From NCBI GenBank assembly GCA_005116745.1, contig SWDS01000010.1, forward strand, positions 745,315 to 809,314: a stretch of 64,000 nucleotides of DNA, read 5' to 3'. The position numbers and the translations under genes are program-made. Every line of letters begins with the position of its first letter. Positions within the stretch are counted from its first letter, which is position 1. This document shows positions 43,092 to 52,288 of this stretch, one piece after another. This stretch comes from Nitrospira sp. GTDB lineage: Bacteria > Nitrospirota > Nitrospiria > Nitrospirales > Nitrospiraceae. Under the pieces are notes generated by a model. That model saw only the letters and a program-made list of their open reading frames with translations, was not told where the DNA came from and did not search any database.

Positions 43092-43754
43092 TTATGGCAT
43101 GACCACCAACTTGCTGAACTCTTCACGCGCCGCAGTCACGATGGCAGACGGCGCCTTGTCTGGGCTCCCAGCCTCAAACGGTGGTTGGGGATCGTACTCA
43201 ATGAGTAGCTGGATGAGTTGCGCCGCATCAGCGCCAAATTCTTCTGCAACTAGGGTGAGGGCCATGTCGATCCCTGAGGAAACCCCGGTGGCCGTGACAA
43301 CCTTGCCGTCGCGGACGACACGGGCTTTAGTCGGAATGGCACCGAATTGTTGCAAAATATCGCGGGCGAGCCAATGGGTTGTGGCCTTCAGCTCCTGGAG
43401 CACGCCGGCGGCTGCCAGTCCTAAGGTCCCGGTACAGACCGACGTGGTCCACGTGGTTGTGCGGTGCACCTGTGCAATCCATTCCAGAACCAGCTGATCC
43501 CCCATCACCGCTTGTGGAAATGCCGTGCCTGGTACCACCAGGATATCGGGACTGGTGGTTTCATCGAGCGAATAGTCTGCCGTCAGGCGCAGTCTTCCAA
43601 AATCGGTCCGCTTCACGCCCTTCTCACGCGCCACGAAGCGCACGTCGGTTCCAAGTGTCGGCGCCTGAAGAACTTCGTAAGGACCGATCGCGTCGAGCGC
43701 CGTCATACCGTCGTACAACAGAATGGCCACTTGCAACTTCTTATCTGGAATCAT
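43092..43754 (-). CDS. DJ-1/PfpI family protein (isonitrile-hydratase-like)
   Basis: 220 residues. Flavodoxin-like core: VAILLYDGMTALDAIGPYEVL, ILVVPGTAFPQ, nucleophile elbow TTSVCTGTLGLAAAG (Cys107), THWLARD and VATGVSSGIDMALTLVAEEFG. This pattern is closest to the GATase1/isonitrile hydratase and transcriptional-regulator-associated subgroup. Cytosolic. SD AGAGGGG suits the second ATG (43754). Substrate unknown. Confidence 0.82.
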   Translation of the reverse strand: MIPDKKLQVAILLYDGMTALDAIGPYEVLQAPTLGTDVRFVAREKGVKRTDFGRLRLTADYSLDETTSPDILVVPGTAFPQAVMGDQLVLEWIAQVHRTTTWTTSVCTGTLGLAAAGVLQELKATTHWLARDILQQFGAIPTKARVVRDGKVVTATGVSSGIDMALTLVAEEFGADAAQLIQLLIEYDPQPPFEAGSPDKAPSAIVTAAREEFSKLVVMP

Positions 43755-43840
43755 CATCCCCTCTCTTGGTTCACTACGACAATTAAATGGCCTGTTCAGC
43801 CTACTTGGACATATACCTACGTGAACAAAGAGGTAGTATA

Positions 43841-44197
43841 ATGGAAATTATGCGTCGGATCAGTGCCTTTGTCGTCATCCTGGTGGGAACCATCGGGCCA
43901 AGCCTGTCGATCGCCGGTGGGGAGGAACCCTCTCAACAACCGAGTGCACAGGAACGCTTGAATCAGGTATTGGACTCTGAAGGCGGCACAACAGTCTATA
44001 AGGATCGGAAAGGAAATGTAGAGAGCACAATCAATCTGCCGGGTGGAGAACAGATCATCACGGTACAGCCACCCCAGGGTGCTGGGATCAATCTTGGTCC
44101 TCCCCTTCAATTAAACAATCAGACACTCCGGTTTCCTCCTCAACCTCCCGTTCCCGCTCTACCACCACCGCCCGACTTTCCACAGAGGGCTCGGTAG
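43841..44197 (+). CDS. Exported proline-rich small protein
   Basis: 118 residues. Signal peptide (MRRISAFVVILVGTIGPSLSIAGG), then a Gln-rich helical stretch, GGTTVYKDRKGNVESTINLPGGEQIITVQPPQG, and a C-terminal PPQPPVPALPPPPDFPQRAR. GAGGT precedes ATG 43841. No family recognised; proline tail suggests a cell-wall or protein-interaction spacer. Confidence 0.65.
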   Translation: MEIMRRISAFVVILVGTIGPSLSIAGGEEPSQQPSAQERLNQVLDSEGGTTVYKDRKGNVESTINLPGGEQIITVQPPQGAGINLGPPLQLNNQTLRFPPQPPVPALPPPPDFPQRAR

Positions 44198-44295
44198 CCG
44201 AAACTGTGCTTCACGCTCCGCATCTTGTCGCAAGAGCTCACTCCCTCACCTTTCAGCTTGACGATTCCTTTGCGTGCACGGCATACTCAAAATCC

Positions 44296-44763
44296 ATGCG
44301 TGCCATTGCCACTATCATGCTTCTCGCAACCCTTGCCCTTCCTCTTGGAGAAGGAGCAGCATTTGCCCCCCTCGACAGCAAAGACCTGAATGCACTCCAG
44401 ACCCAGGCCACCCAAGGAGATACGGAGGCACAGAATCGACTCGGGGAGCTGTATGCCAAGGGAAGAGGCGTACCACAAGATTATGCCCAGGCGCGAGCGT
44501 GGTACGAGAAAGCGGCTGAAAAGGGTCACCCACTGGCTCAAAATAACCTTGCGGAATTGTATTTCGCAGGGCTAGGCGGCGCACCGGACTATGTGCGGGC
44601 CTATATGTGGGAGAGTCTTGCCGCCGCACACATGCAGGGTGAGGAAAAGAAGCAAGCGGAAGAAAATCTCGAGGATGTCGCCAAGCGTATGTCGCCCACC
44701 CAGGTCACAGAAGCCAAGCGGCTCTCGGAACAGTGCCGGACAAAGAAGTTCAAGGGCTGCTGA
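44296..44763 (+). CDS. Exported Sel1-repeat protein
   Basis: 155 residues. Signal peptide (MRAIATIMLLATLALPLGEGAAFA), then two Sel1-type repeats: DTEAQNRLGELYAKGRGVPQDYAQARAWYEKAAEKG and HPLAQNNLAELYFAGLGGAPDYVRAYMWESLAAA, and a C-terminal helix with a Cys pair SEQC / KGC. Sel1 repeats mediate protein contacts in the periplasm. The start is set by the signal peptide; no strong SD. Confidence 0.78.
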   Translation: MRAIATIMLLATLALPLGEGAAFAPLDSKDLNALQTQATQGDTEAQNRLGELYAKGRGVPQDYAQARAWYEKAAEKGHPLAQNNLAELYFAGLGGAPDYVRAYMWESLAAAHMQGEEKKQAEENLEDVAKRMSPTQVTEAKRLSEQCRTKKFKGC

Positions 44764-44921
44764 GATTCACTCGGCTGCCTCTGTGCTCACCGTTTCACGA
44801 TCCCACCAACTTTCACACTCAACAACACATATAACTTTCTGCCGGATATTGAGAAGGCCGCTGGTGGTTATTCCCAACAACCTGCTAACCGGGTAATCGG
44901 TTCAGACGGCAGCTGAGCACG

Positions 44922-47222
44922 TTACGAGACGCGGGTGTTGCCATGCATTCGACTGAAGACGTCCCAGTCGAACTGCTTCGCTGTAACCGCATGGAGTGGA
45001 ATCGGACCGATTGATCCCCGTTCACGGTAGGCCAAGAGACACCCGACAATGTCCTCAGGCGAGTCGATCAGTCGGTGCACCACTTCATGGGCAAGATGCT
45101 GGGCAATCGCCTTGTCCTCAGGTATCGGACGAGCCCCTCGGAGCGTGTGGCCAAGGATCGTGGCTTTGGTGGCCGGCGTGAATGGATAGTGATCAGGCCC
45201 CGCTTGCCGTTCCGGCCATCGAGCCATCACTCCGGCCACATAGTCCACCAACCCATGGACGCCGCCGTCCTTATGATGACGGTGCGGCGTCCGTTCGGCG
45301 ACAACAAAGATATGGCTCTTGTTCGGCACACCCAACGTGCGCCTGAGCGTGCCGAGAATCACCTCATCGATATAGGCGTTTGGGTCGGGATGTTCATTGA
45401 CCAACAACCCTTCGGCTCTCGCCTGATAGGCACAGGCCAACGCAAGATGACCTGACCCCGCGCCCATGATCTCCACGAAAAACACACTGCCCATGGCCGC
45501 GCTGGTGGCTTTGAGAGATTCGATAGACTGATCCGCCAACGTCACGGCGGACTGAAACCCAAGCGAGATGGTTCCTTCGAGATTGTTATCAATGCTGCCG
45601 GGAATGCCAACCACCTGTACGCCGAATTCTTCGTAAATAGCCCGGGCTCCTCGCATGCTGCCGTCGCCCCCCAGCACAATCAATGCGCCATCACGGACGT
45701 AGGGTTCGAGGTGGCGCATGGCAACATGTTGCATGGTCTCCTGTTTGAACTCCTCGAAGCGGCTGCTCCCAATGGGACTGCTGGGATGGCTGCCCATGCC
45801 GCGCGTATATTCATCGGTAACACGTTCGATCCAATTGTTGGCCAGCCCCAGATAGCCGTGCCGAACAAAATAGACCTCCAACCCCATACGTTGGCCGGTT
45901 ACATGCAATTCTTTGAGCGCGGCGCCGGCACCAGCAAAATCACCTCCGGACACAAGCGCCACGAGCCGCTTGAGGGATCGAGGTTTGAGTGTGACGCGGT
46001 CTTTTCTCGCAGCCTCCACTGTCACCCATGTGTTGCGTACGACCCGCTCCCGCTCGGACAGTCCAACCGCCGTTGAGTAGCCGGACATCCGTCCCTGTTC
46101 GACCGTGAGCAGCACCACATTGTCTTGGCTTTCCTTATAATCGCTGAACTCACTGAACGCTTCATGGAACGGGCGTGGGTCCAAATAGATCATTAAGGCC
46201 CGCAGGGTGGAACTGTGCGTATAGAGGCAGGCGACTCTTCCCTTCTGTACAGAACCCAACCGATGGAGGCCATCGATCACATTGACATAGAGGTCGAAGA
46301 ACGAATTACCATCTGGATAACAATAGAGCGGATCTTTCATCAGCCGCTTAGCCGTCGAGGTCTCCACCCCAAACGCCTTCGCGGCCTCTTCGAGCTCCAC
46401 CGACTTCTCCAATCCCGTGACCCAACCGAAATCCGACGATTCAAGTGCCAGCTCGGCAATCGGTTCGGCTGCGGACGCACCTTGGAGCAGCGCCGCAGAC
46501 ACCTGTTCGTAGAGTTGTTTGGTATTCGGGCTGCGGCTGATGCAATGGAGGAACGTGTGTGGCTCAAGATAATTCGCGAGATGCAGAAAATCCAGCTGCT
46601 GTCCAACGAGGCCGATCATGTGGGCGAGCGCTGTCCCTACCGCATCGGCTTTGGCAACACCTCGTTCTCGATCCAATTGGTTTGGTAAGCGGCATCCGAC
46701 GCGATGTGTCTTGCTATCAACCTGTGACACACCGTGACGCATGGTGAAAAACAGCGTTCGGTCGGCAAGATCGCGCGGCAGCAACCAAAATCGGTCGTCG
46801 CCCAATTCCAGAACAATGCGACCTTCCGCCAGCGTGGGTGTCAACTGCGTGCGAGGCACGATGGCGACCGGGCGTCGATAGGTCGGTTTGGCCACCGACC
46901 CGATTGGAGCCCGGAGCAACGGCTGCAGCGAGCCTTCAGACAAGAGGCGGTTCCAGGCCACAAAGAATATCAGCCGATCGTCGATGACACTTTCCCGAGT
47001 CAAGCGGTACGCGTCAGCCGTTGCAAACCCGGACTTGGAGCGCTCGACGAAAGAACGGAGCTGTTCCATCTTGGCGTGGACGCGATCGGAATCATCGCCA
47101 GACGCTTCGTTTGGCGGAAGTTGGACAAGCCCCCGCTCCGACGCTCGTCGAGCAAGGGCGCGTCCATAGGCAAGAAGTCCTTCAACGGTGACAAAATCTA
47201 GGGGATGGCTCATAAGCGGCAT
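44922..47222 (-). CDS. Fusion of a histidine-phosphatase (F26BPase-like) domain and a phosphofructokinase domain
   Basis: 766 residues. Residues ~160-350 resemble the histidine-phosphatase superfamily: TMRHGVSQVD (RHG near 163), YPDGNSFFDLYVNVIDGL and YTHSSTLRALMIYLD (second His), a layout like fructose-2,6-bisphosphatase; the usual catalytic Glu of the G-E-S motif is Asn. Residues ~420-720 are PfkA-like: LVALVSGGDFAGAGAAL, LIVLGGDGSMRGA, VGIPGSIDNNLEGT (TIDND-like, second Asp replaced by Asn) and VEIMGAGSGHLALA, where the substrate-binding MGR Arg is replaced by Ala. ATG 47222 chosen (ATG 47213 alternative). It may be a carbohydrate kinase/phosphatase or regulatory protein; true 6-phosphofructokinase activity is uncertain. 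Confidence 0.8.
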   Translation of the reverse strand: MPLMSHPLDFVTVEGLLAYGRALARRASERGLVQLPPNEASGDDSDRVHAKMEQLRSFVERSKSGFATADAYRLTRESVIDDRLIFFVAWNRLLSEGSLQPLLRAPIGSVAKPTYRRPVAIVPRTQLTPTLAEGRIVLELGDDRFWLLPRDLADRTLFFTMRHGVSQVDSKTHRVGCRLPNQLDRERGVAKADAVGTALAHMIGLVGQQLDFLHLANYLEPHTFLHCISRSPNTKQLYEQVSAALLQGASAAEPIAELALESSDFGWVTGLEKSVELEEAAKAFGVETSTAKRLMKDPLYCYPDGNSFFDLYVNVIDGLHRLGSVQKGRVACLYTHSSTLRALMIYLDPRPFHEAFSEFSDYKESQDNVVLLTVEQGRMSGYSTAVGLSERERVVRNTWVTVEAARKDRVTLKPRSLKRLVALVSGGDFAGAGAALKELHVTGQRMGLEVYFVRHGYLGLANNWIERVTDEYTRGMGSHPSSPIGSSRFEEFKQETMQHVAMRHLEPYVRDGALIVLGGDGSMRGARAIYEEFGVQVVGIPGSIDNNLEGTISLGFQSAVTLADQSIESLKATSAAMGSVFFVEIMGAGSGHLALACAYQARAEGLLVNEHPDPNAYIDEVILGTLRRTLGVPNKSHIFVVAERTPHRHHKDGGVHGLVDYVAGVMARWPERQAGPDHYPFTPATKATILGHTLRGARPIPEDKAIAQHLAHEVVHRLIDSPEDIVGCLLAYRERGSIGPIPLHAVTAKQFDWDVFSRMHGNTRVS

Positions 47223-47377
47223 CAATAGGTCAATGTTCTAACGAGGCGCTATTCTTGCGCCCGCTCAAGGACTTGTCAACTCTGCTTATTTCACCATGCC
47301 ATCTGAAAGGATTTTCCTCCTCGCCCCATATCCTCCTCTGAAGCCCCGGCAATGCCGTGGCCAACCAGGAGGACTCA

Positions 47378-49618
47378 ATGGGGCAAAACAACGGTACGAA
47401 CCAACCAAACCAACCAGTCTTCTGGTGGGATCCCCGCCTCTATCAAATCATTAGCCTCACTATCCTTCTCCTCTATGGCCTCTTCTGGCTCCAGTTTGAT
47501 GTCTCGATCTGGCAGATCGCCATCACAGTGGGCGTGGCCCAACTCACCCAATTGGCGGGCACCCGTTATTTCAATCTTCCTTTTTTTGATCCAAAGAGCG
47601 CGCTCATCTCGTCTTTATCTCTCTGCTTACTCCTCCGAACGAACGATCTCGCGGTAGCTGCGCTCGCGGCCGTTATCGCAATTGGCAGTAAGTTCATCAT
47701 CCGATGGAAGGACAAGCATGTGTTCAACCCGACGAATCTCGCTCTCGTCGTCATCCTTGCCAGCGGCCTTGGCTGGATCTCACCTGGTCAATGGGGACCG
47801 GTAGCCTGGTTCGGATTTCTGATCGCTTGTCTCGGCAGTCTGGTCGTTACCCACGCGGCACGGGCCGATGTCACACTGGCCTTTCTTACTTTCTACGTTG
47901 GTCTGTTGTTTGCTCGCGCACTGTGGCTCGGCGATCCGCTAACGATTCCGCTACATCAGATCGAAAGCGGCGCTCTACTCATCTTTTCATTCTTCATGAT
48001 TTCCGATCCTAAGACCACACCAGACTCCAGACCAGGCCGGATTGTCTATGCCCTCCTGATCGCACTCACCGCACTCTATGTCCAGTTTGGGCTCTACAAA
48101 CCAAATGGACCGCTGTGGGGACTCATCGCGTGTTCGCCACTCGTTCCCTTGCTCGATCATCTATTCCCCGGTGTTCGATATGACTGGTCCAAGCCCACGA
48201 CCGGTCACGCGCCTGTATCCCTACCCTTGTCCCTGTCGCTTCACCCACAAAAGGAGGTTTTCATGAGACATGTCATCGTGCCGATATTCACCTTTCTGAT
48301 AGGGCTATTCCTCTGGAGTGCCGAGGCCTCGGCCTTTTGTGGGTTCTACGTCGGCAAGGCGGACACCAAGCTCTTTAACAAAGCGTCTGAAGTTGTCATC
48401 GCGCGCCAAGACAACAAGACCGTTATCACCATGGCCAACGACTTCAAGGGCGATGTCAAAAAATTCGCGATGGTCATACCGGTACCAACTGTCCTGGGAA
48501 AAGACCAGATTCATGTCGGCGATCCGACCGTGCTGAAACATCTGGCTGATTATTCAGCACCACGACTGGTGGAATACTTCGATGAGAATCTCTGCCGACA
48601 CTATGAACTGATGGAAGACCGGATGGGGTCCATGAAGAACATGGCGCCCGCATCGGCTTCGGCAAAACACGAGCGAGACAAGGCGCTGGGTGTGACCGTC
48701 GAAGCACAATACACCGTCGGCGAATACGACATCCTTATTCTCTCGGCTAAGGAGAGTCACGGCCTTGAAATATGGCTCAGTGAAAATGGATACCGCATTC
48801 CATTAGGCACATCAACGCTTCTCCAGAGCTACTTAAAAAACAATATGAAGTTCTTTGTGGCCAGGGTAAACTCCGTTGAGCAATCAAAGCTTGGCTTTAC
48901 GCACCTGAGGCCGCTGCAGATCGCCTTCGAGTCGCCGAAGTTCATGCTGCCGATTCGACTGGGTACCGTGAATGCAGAGGGCGCTCAGGAGCTCTTCATC
49001 TATCTCCTCACGAAACAGGGCCGCGTCGAAACGACAAACTACCGAACAGTCCGGTTACCGGAAGCCCAGGAGATCCCTCTGTATGTGAAAGATAAGTTCG
49101 GAGACTTCTACCGCGACCTATTCACAGAGCAGGTGAAGCGTGAAAGCGAGCGCGGCGTATTTCTCGAATATGCCTGGGACATGAGTTGGTGCGACCCCTG
49201 CGCCACCAACCCGTTGTCGACCGAAGAGTTGCTGAGCCTCGGTGTCTTCTGGCAAGACAACCAGAATGGAATACAGCGAGGCCAAGCGTTGTCCCCGCAG
49301 GGCCAGAAGGTCTTCCTTACACGTCTGCACGTGCGCTACGATGCCACCCACTTTCCCGAAGACTTGATGTTCCAGGAAACCTCTGATCGGAGCAACTTCC
49401 AAGCACGTTATGTTCTCCGTCACCCCTGGACAGGCACGGAGAACTGTCCAGCTGCGACCGCCTATCGGCAACAGTTACGTGATCGGTCTGAACGAGAGGC
49501 GCAAACCCTGGCGAGTCTGACCGGATGGAATATCGGCGAGATTCGCAAGGCGATGAACCTAGCCTCATTGCCAGCAGGCGAGGATAAGAAGTGGTATCAG
49601 CGATTGTGGACGAACTAG
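47378..49618 (+). CDS. RnfD/NqrB-like membrane domain fused in frame to a DUF2330 exported domain
   Basis: 746 residues. Residues 1-290 are an integral membrane domain of the NQR2/RnfD family (FFDPKSALISSLSLCLLLR, KHVFNPTNLALVVILASGLGWISPGQWG, SGALLIFSFFMISDPKTTPDSRPGRIVYA). From about residue 296 comes what looks like a separate protein: MRHVIVPIFTFLIGLFLWSAEASAFCGFYVGK, a signal peptide, then a DUF2330 domain (ASEVVIARQDNKTVITMANDFKGDVKKFAMVIPVP... AYTVGEYD-type and WDMSWCDPCA) . There is no stop between them. ATG 47378 has AGGAGG five bases upstream. See the internal ribosome-binding site entry at 48251-48265. Confidence 0.85.
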   Translation: MGQNNGTNQPNQPVFWWDPRLYQIISLTILLLYGLFWLQFDVSIWQIAITVGVAQLTQLAGTRYFNLPFFDPKSALISSLSLCLLLRTNDLAVAALAAVIAIGSKFIIRWKDKHVFNPTNLALVVILASGLGWISPGQWGPVAWFGFLIACLGSLVVTHAARADVTLAFLTFYVGLLFARALWLGDPLTIPLHQIESGALLIFSFFMISDPKTTPDSRPGRIVYALLIALTALYVQFGLYKPNGPLWGLIACSPLVPLLDHLFPGVRYDWSKPTTGHAPVSLPLSLSLHPQKEVFMRHVIVPIFTFLIGLFLWSAEASAFCGFYVGKADTKLFNKASEVVIARQDNKTVITMANDFKGDVKKFAMVIPVPTVLGKDQIHVGDPTVLKHLADYSAPRLVEYFDENLCRHYELMEDRMGSMKNMAPASASAKHERDKALGVTVEAQYTVGEYDILILSAKESHGLEIWLSENGYRIPLGTSTLLQSYLKNNMKFFVARVNSVEQSKLGFTHLRPLQIAFESPKFMLPIRLGTVNAEGAQELFIYLLTKQGRVETTNYRTVRLPEAQEIPLYVKDKFGDFYRDLFTEQVKRESERGVFLEYAWDMSWCDPCATNPLSTEELLSLGVFWQDNQNGIQRGQALSPQGQKVFLTRLHVRYDATHFPEDLMFQETSDRSNFQARYVLRHPWTGTENCPAATAYRQQLRDRSEREAQTLASLTGWNIGEIRKAMNLASLPAGEDKKWYQRLWTN
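48251..48265 (+). promoter_or_regulatory. Internal ribosome-binding site and start codon for the DUF2330 part
   Basis: AAAGGAGG followed six bases later by ATG 48263, in frame inside the long fusion frame and right before the signal peptide. The codon just upstream of the SD is CAA (48249-48251), one base from TAA. The cell may therefore make an independent DUF2330 protein of 451 residues (48263-49618) in addition to, or instead of, the fusion. Confidence 0.75.
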
Positions 49619-49626
49619 ATGATCAG

Positions 49627-49665
49627 GTTGAGGGCGAAGCCGGCATGCACGACTTCGCCCTCAAC
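49627..49665. terminator. Perfect 13-bp hairpin between convergent genes
   Basis: GTTGAGGGCGAAG - 13-base loop - CTTCGCCCTCAAC, eight bases after the fusion gene stop and before the stop of the minus-strand gene at 49701. No T-run, so termination is inferred from position. Confidence 0.6.
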
Positions 49666-49700
49666 GACTCGACATCAACCGCGAATGAGCCGTATGTGGA

Positions 49701-50615
49701 TTAACTTTGGATCGACAGTGAGAGTGATGTCTCAGTCACTGTTCGATAGGCCACAAGCAAGCTGCTGCTGGTTGTCGGTGAGTTAATCTCATCCGATACT
49801 TTAGGTAGTGGATGATTCTGCTCATCAGCCTTGGGCTCTTGCTTGCCTCGAAGTTCCTTCGCCAGATCCTCGCGTAAATTATCGAAGAAGTCTGGCAGAT
49901 GCTTGCGGACCTTCTCTAACTCGACCTTCGCTTCCTTCAGTGCATTGAGGACTTGCTGAATGATTGATGCCAGCTGCGCGTCTTTTACTGGAACAGTGAG
50001 ATGAGTTCCATCGGACGAATCCGATGACGGGGTGGGCGCCGTGGTACCGTTGGACGGTTGCGGGATCGCCGCGTCCGTCCCTGGCGCCCCACCCGGGGTA
50101 CCGGATGATGCTGCCACCACCGCAATCGATCGAACAACCTCGACAGTCAAATCGAGACTGGAGAGTGAGTCCAACCGTGTGAACCCTTCCGCAAGTTTGC
50201 TGGTATGCGCTCTGGCATCCTCATCTTGGCCCTGAAAGAATCCACGAAAGATGTTCGCAATGTTCCCGAAGAGGGTTTGCAGGTCGTGCAGCTCCTCTTT
50301 ATTGAGATCTCCGTCCACAGCAATACCGAACTCTCGTTGGACGGCGTAGTGTGTATACGTCGCTTCAACCTTCCCCGTTGTCCGATCGTCCGCCACCTGG
50401 GAACGATAGCTCCCGGATCGAAAATCGGTTGCAAGATCTGCGGTAAGGGTAATCCGATCCCCCTCCGCTGTCGTCACCGCAAGACGTCCGGACAAATCGT
50501 TGGACACCGCCACGCCGCTCACCCTGGTATCCAGTCGATGGCCCCCAGCATCGGATAGCTGGCGCAAATTGAAGAAGTGATGTGGATCGATGGATGTCAG
50601 AGCCTGAACCGGCAT
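49701..50615 (-). CDS. Unknown soluble protein, 304 residues
   Basis: No signal peptide. Beta-rich N-terminal part with LAVTTAEGDRITLTADLATDFRSG, a block FGIAVDGDLNKEELHDLQTLFGNIANIFRGFFQGQDEDA (acidic loop plus helix), then LDLTVEVVRSIAVVAAS, a Ser/Thr/Pro-rich linker, a long charged helix (NALKEAKVELEKVRKHLPDFFDNLREDLAKEL) and a C-terminal strand SLLVAYRTVTETSLSLSIQS. The 'strand - DGDL - LxxLxxxIxxLxxxFFxGD' layout recurs in proteins of unknown function in other bacteria, but I cannot name a family. AGGAGACC precedes the ATG. Confidence 0.7.
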   Translation of the reverse strand: MPVQALTSIDPHHFFNLRQLSDAGGHRLDTRVSGVAVSNDLSGRLAVTTAEGDRITLTADLATDFRSGSYRSQVADDRTTGKVEATYTHYAVQREFGIAVDGDLNKEELHDLQTLFGNIANIFRGFFQGQDEDARAHTSKLAEGFTRLDSLSSLDLTVEVVRSIAVVAASSGTPGGAPGTDAAIPQPSNGTTAPTPSSDSSDGTHLTVPVKDAQLASIIQQVLNALKEAKVELEKVRKHLPDFFDNLREDLAKELRGKQEPKADEQNHPLPKVSDEINSPTTSSSLLVAYRTVTETSLSLSIQS

Positions 50616-50753
50616 ATGAGGTCTCCTACTCGATTGATGAGAGATACGCCTTGCCTCATTCCGCTATCGGCATCTCATCGGCTGAACTTAAGAGACCATA
50701 TGATATAGTGGGGCATTCAGACATCTTGATCCTGATTGAAGAGGGAGGACTCC

Positions 50754-51152
50754 ATGCCGAAATCTTTTCGAACGATGGCAGCCATCGGTGCAAGCCTGAT
50801 GCTTGGCACAACGGGTTGCACCCTGAAAGCCACCATTAATCAAACGACCGACACGACATCCAACATCACCGGCACCACATCAGGAGCTGCCTGGTGGAGC
50901 GAAGATGGCCAAATTACGCCAGATTTCAAGGCGACGGCGTTCGTCTCGTTCAATCATGAAAACCTGGTTCAAGATGTCGCAGCAGGTCGCGGGGAGTATT
51001 TGGCCTCGATCAGCAGACTGTTGGGAGTTCCAGAAGGTCGGCAATCGGCATTTTTCTCCGCCGCCCAGGCAAATTATGCCGAGACGATAGGCAAGGATTC
51101 GACAGCATTGCTTTCACTGCTTCGGGATACATCCGGAGCATTCATTCGATAA
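50754..51152 (+). CDS. Predicted small lipoprotein (DUF3015-like)
   Basis: 132 residues. Signal with a Cys at LGTTGC, Thr-rich stretch (TTDTTSNITGTTSG), AWWSEDGQITPDFKATAFVSFNHENLVQDVAAGRGEYLASISRLLGVPEGRQSAFFSAAQANYAE. The 'GxGEYLxxxxxLLG' block recalls DUF3015-type proteins; this match is by memory and only moderate. GGGAGG six bases before ATG 50754. The 230 bases that follow hold nothing I recognise. Confidence 0.65.
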   Translation: MPKSFRTMAAIGASLMLGTTGCTLKATINQTTDTTSNITGTTSGAAWWSEDGQITPDFKATAFVSFNHENLVQDVAAGRGEYLASISRLLGVPEGRQSAFFSAAQANYAETIGKDSTALLSLLRDTSGAFIR

Positions 51153-51383
51153 CTTGATTTGAGGGATCTGAGCACAGAGGCTGGCCGGTGCAGCCAAGAG
51201 AAGTACTACACTGCCAACGGATTCGATGCGGAGAAGGCGCTTGGTCCGCTCGACGAGACAATCCATCGGCTTATCGGGCAACGGCACATTAGGACATCGT
51301 CAGGAAGCCTTACGTTATCTCGTCTTTCCAGGTTCTTGTTCGCGGATGCGTCTATCTGCACATGCCGTCAACACGACGTGCTA

Positions 51384-52124
51384 TCAGGCGAAAAATTCCA
51401 CCGCTCCAGTTTCAACAGAATACATCGCGCCGGCGATCTTGATGTGCCCCTTGTCCTCTAGTCCCTTGAGCACGGAGCTGTCTGCGCGGATCCTGGCCAT
51501 CGTCAATTCCACGTTCTTGCGCGCAACAGCATTGACAAAGAGGTAATTCTTCGCAGTGCGGTCCCCGTCATACTGGGTTGACTCGACCGCCGGGCGAATC
51601 TTGTCCAGCAGGCCGGTCAGATTACCGAGCTGCACATTGTCGATCGCGCCTTTGATGGCCCCGCAGTTGGCATGCCCCATCACAAGCACCAGTTTGCTGC
51701 CGACCACCGCACAGGCGTACTCCATACTGCCAAGAATATCTTCGTTGGCGATGTTGCCGGCGACGCGCGAATTGAAGGTGTCGCCGATCCCCAGATCTAG
51801 AATGAGCTCAACCGGCGCTCGTGAATCGATGCAACTCAGCACGATGGCCGCAGGATGTTGGCCCTTGGCGGTGTTCTTTTGCTCACGCAGCAAATCCCGC
51901 TCCTTGCGCTTGCCTGAGCGGAATCGTTCATTGCCTTTCTTGCCGCGGGCAATAATTTCGTCCGGCGTCATCTTGTCGTGCTCTTCTTTGGTCAGCGCGT
52001 AAGCAAGACTGCTTCCCTGCACCAACCCAAGCAATCCGACAGTCGCCGCGATACCCACCGTCGCGAGAAAGCTACGGCGATACATGGTCTCATCTGATTT
52101 GTGTATTCCTTGTTCGTGGTTCAT
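51384..52124 (-). CDS. Exported beta-class carbonic anhydrase
   Basis: 246 residues. Twin-arginine-type signal (YRRSFLATVGIAATVGLLGL), then the beta-CA core: zinc ligands Cys98 in LSCIDSRAP, His151 and Cys154 in MGHANCGAIKGA, with the Asp100-Arg102 dyad; NSRVAGNIANEDILGSMEYA is also family-specific. Interconverts CO2 and bicarbonate in the periplasm; export through Tat suggests zinc is loaded before transport. AGGGGGG precedes the ATG. Monocistronic. Confidence 0.9.
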   Translation of the reverse strand: MNHEQGIHKSDETMYRRSFLATVGIAATVGLLGLVQGSSLAYALTKEEHDKMTPDEIIARGKKGNERFRSGKRKERDLLREQKNTAKGQHPAAIVLSCIDSRAPVELILDLGIGDTFNSRVAGNIANEDILGSMEYACAVVGSKLVLVMGHANCGAIKGAIDNVQLGNLTGLLDKIRPAVESTQYDGDRTAKNYLFVNAVARKNVELTMARIRADSSVLKGLEDKGHIKIAGAMYSVETGAVEFFA

Positions 52125-52288
52125 TCAGATACCCCCCTTTCCTACGCCCCCCTACCTGTATCGTTGGTTCAGGCACGATTGGTTCACGCGGTTAGGTTTA
52201 CGTATTCTGGCGACTCTCAGAACATCGACTTCGGCAGCAAGAGCGCGATCGTGATTATCTTCCCAAAACCACCTCCTCCTAGCATCGT

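Noticed and set aside
51159..51461. 100-residue plus-strand frame
   Set aside because: Overlaps the carbonic anhydrase gene end and has no SD or family pattern.
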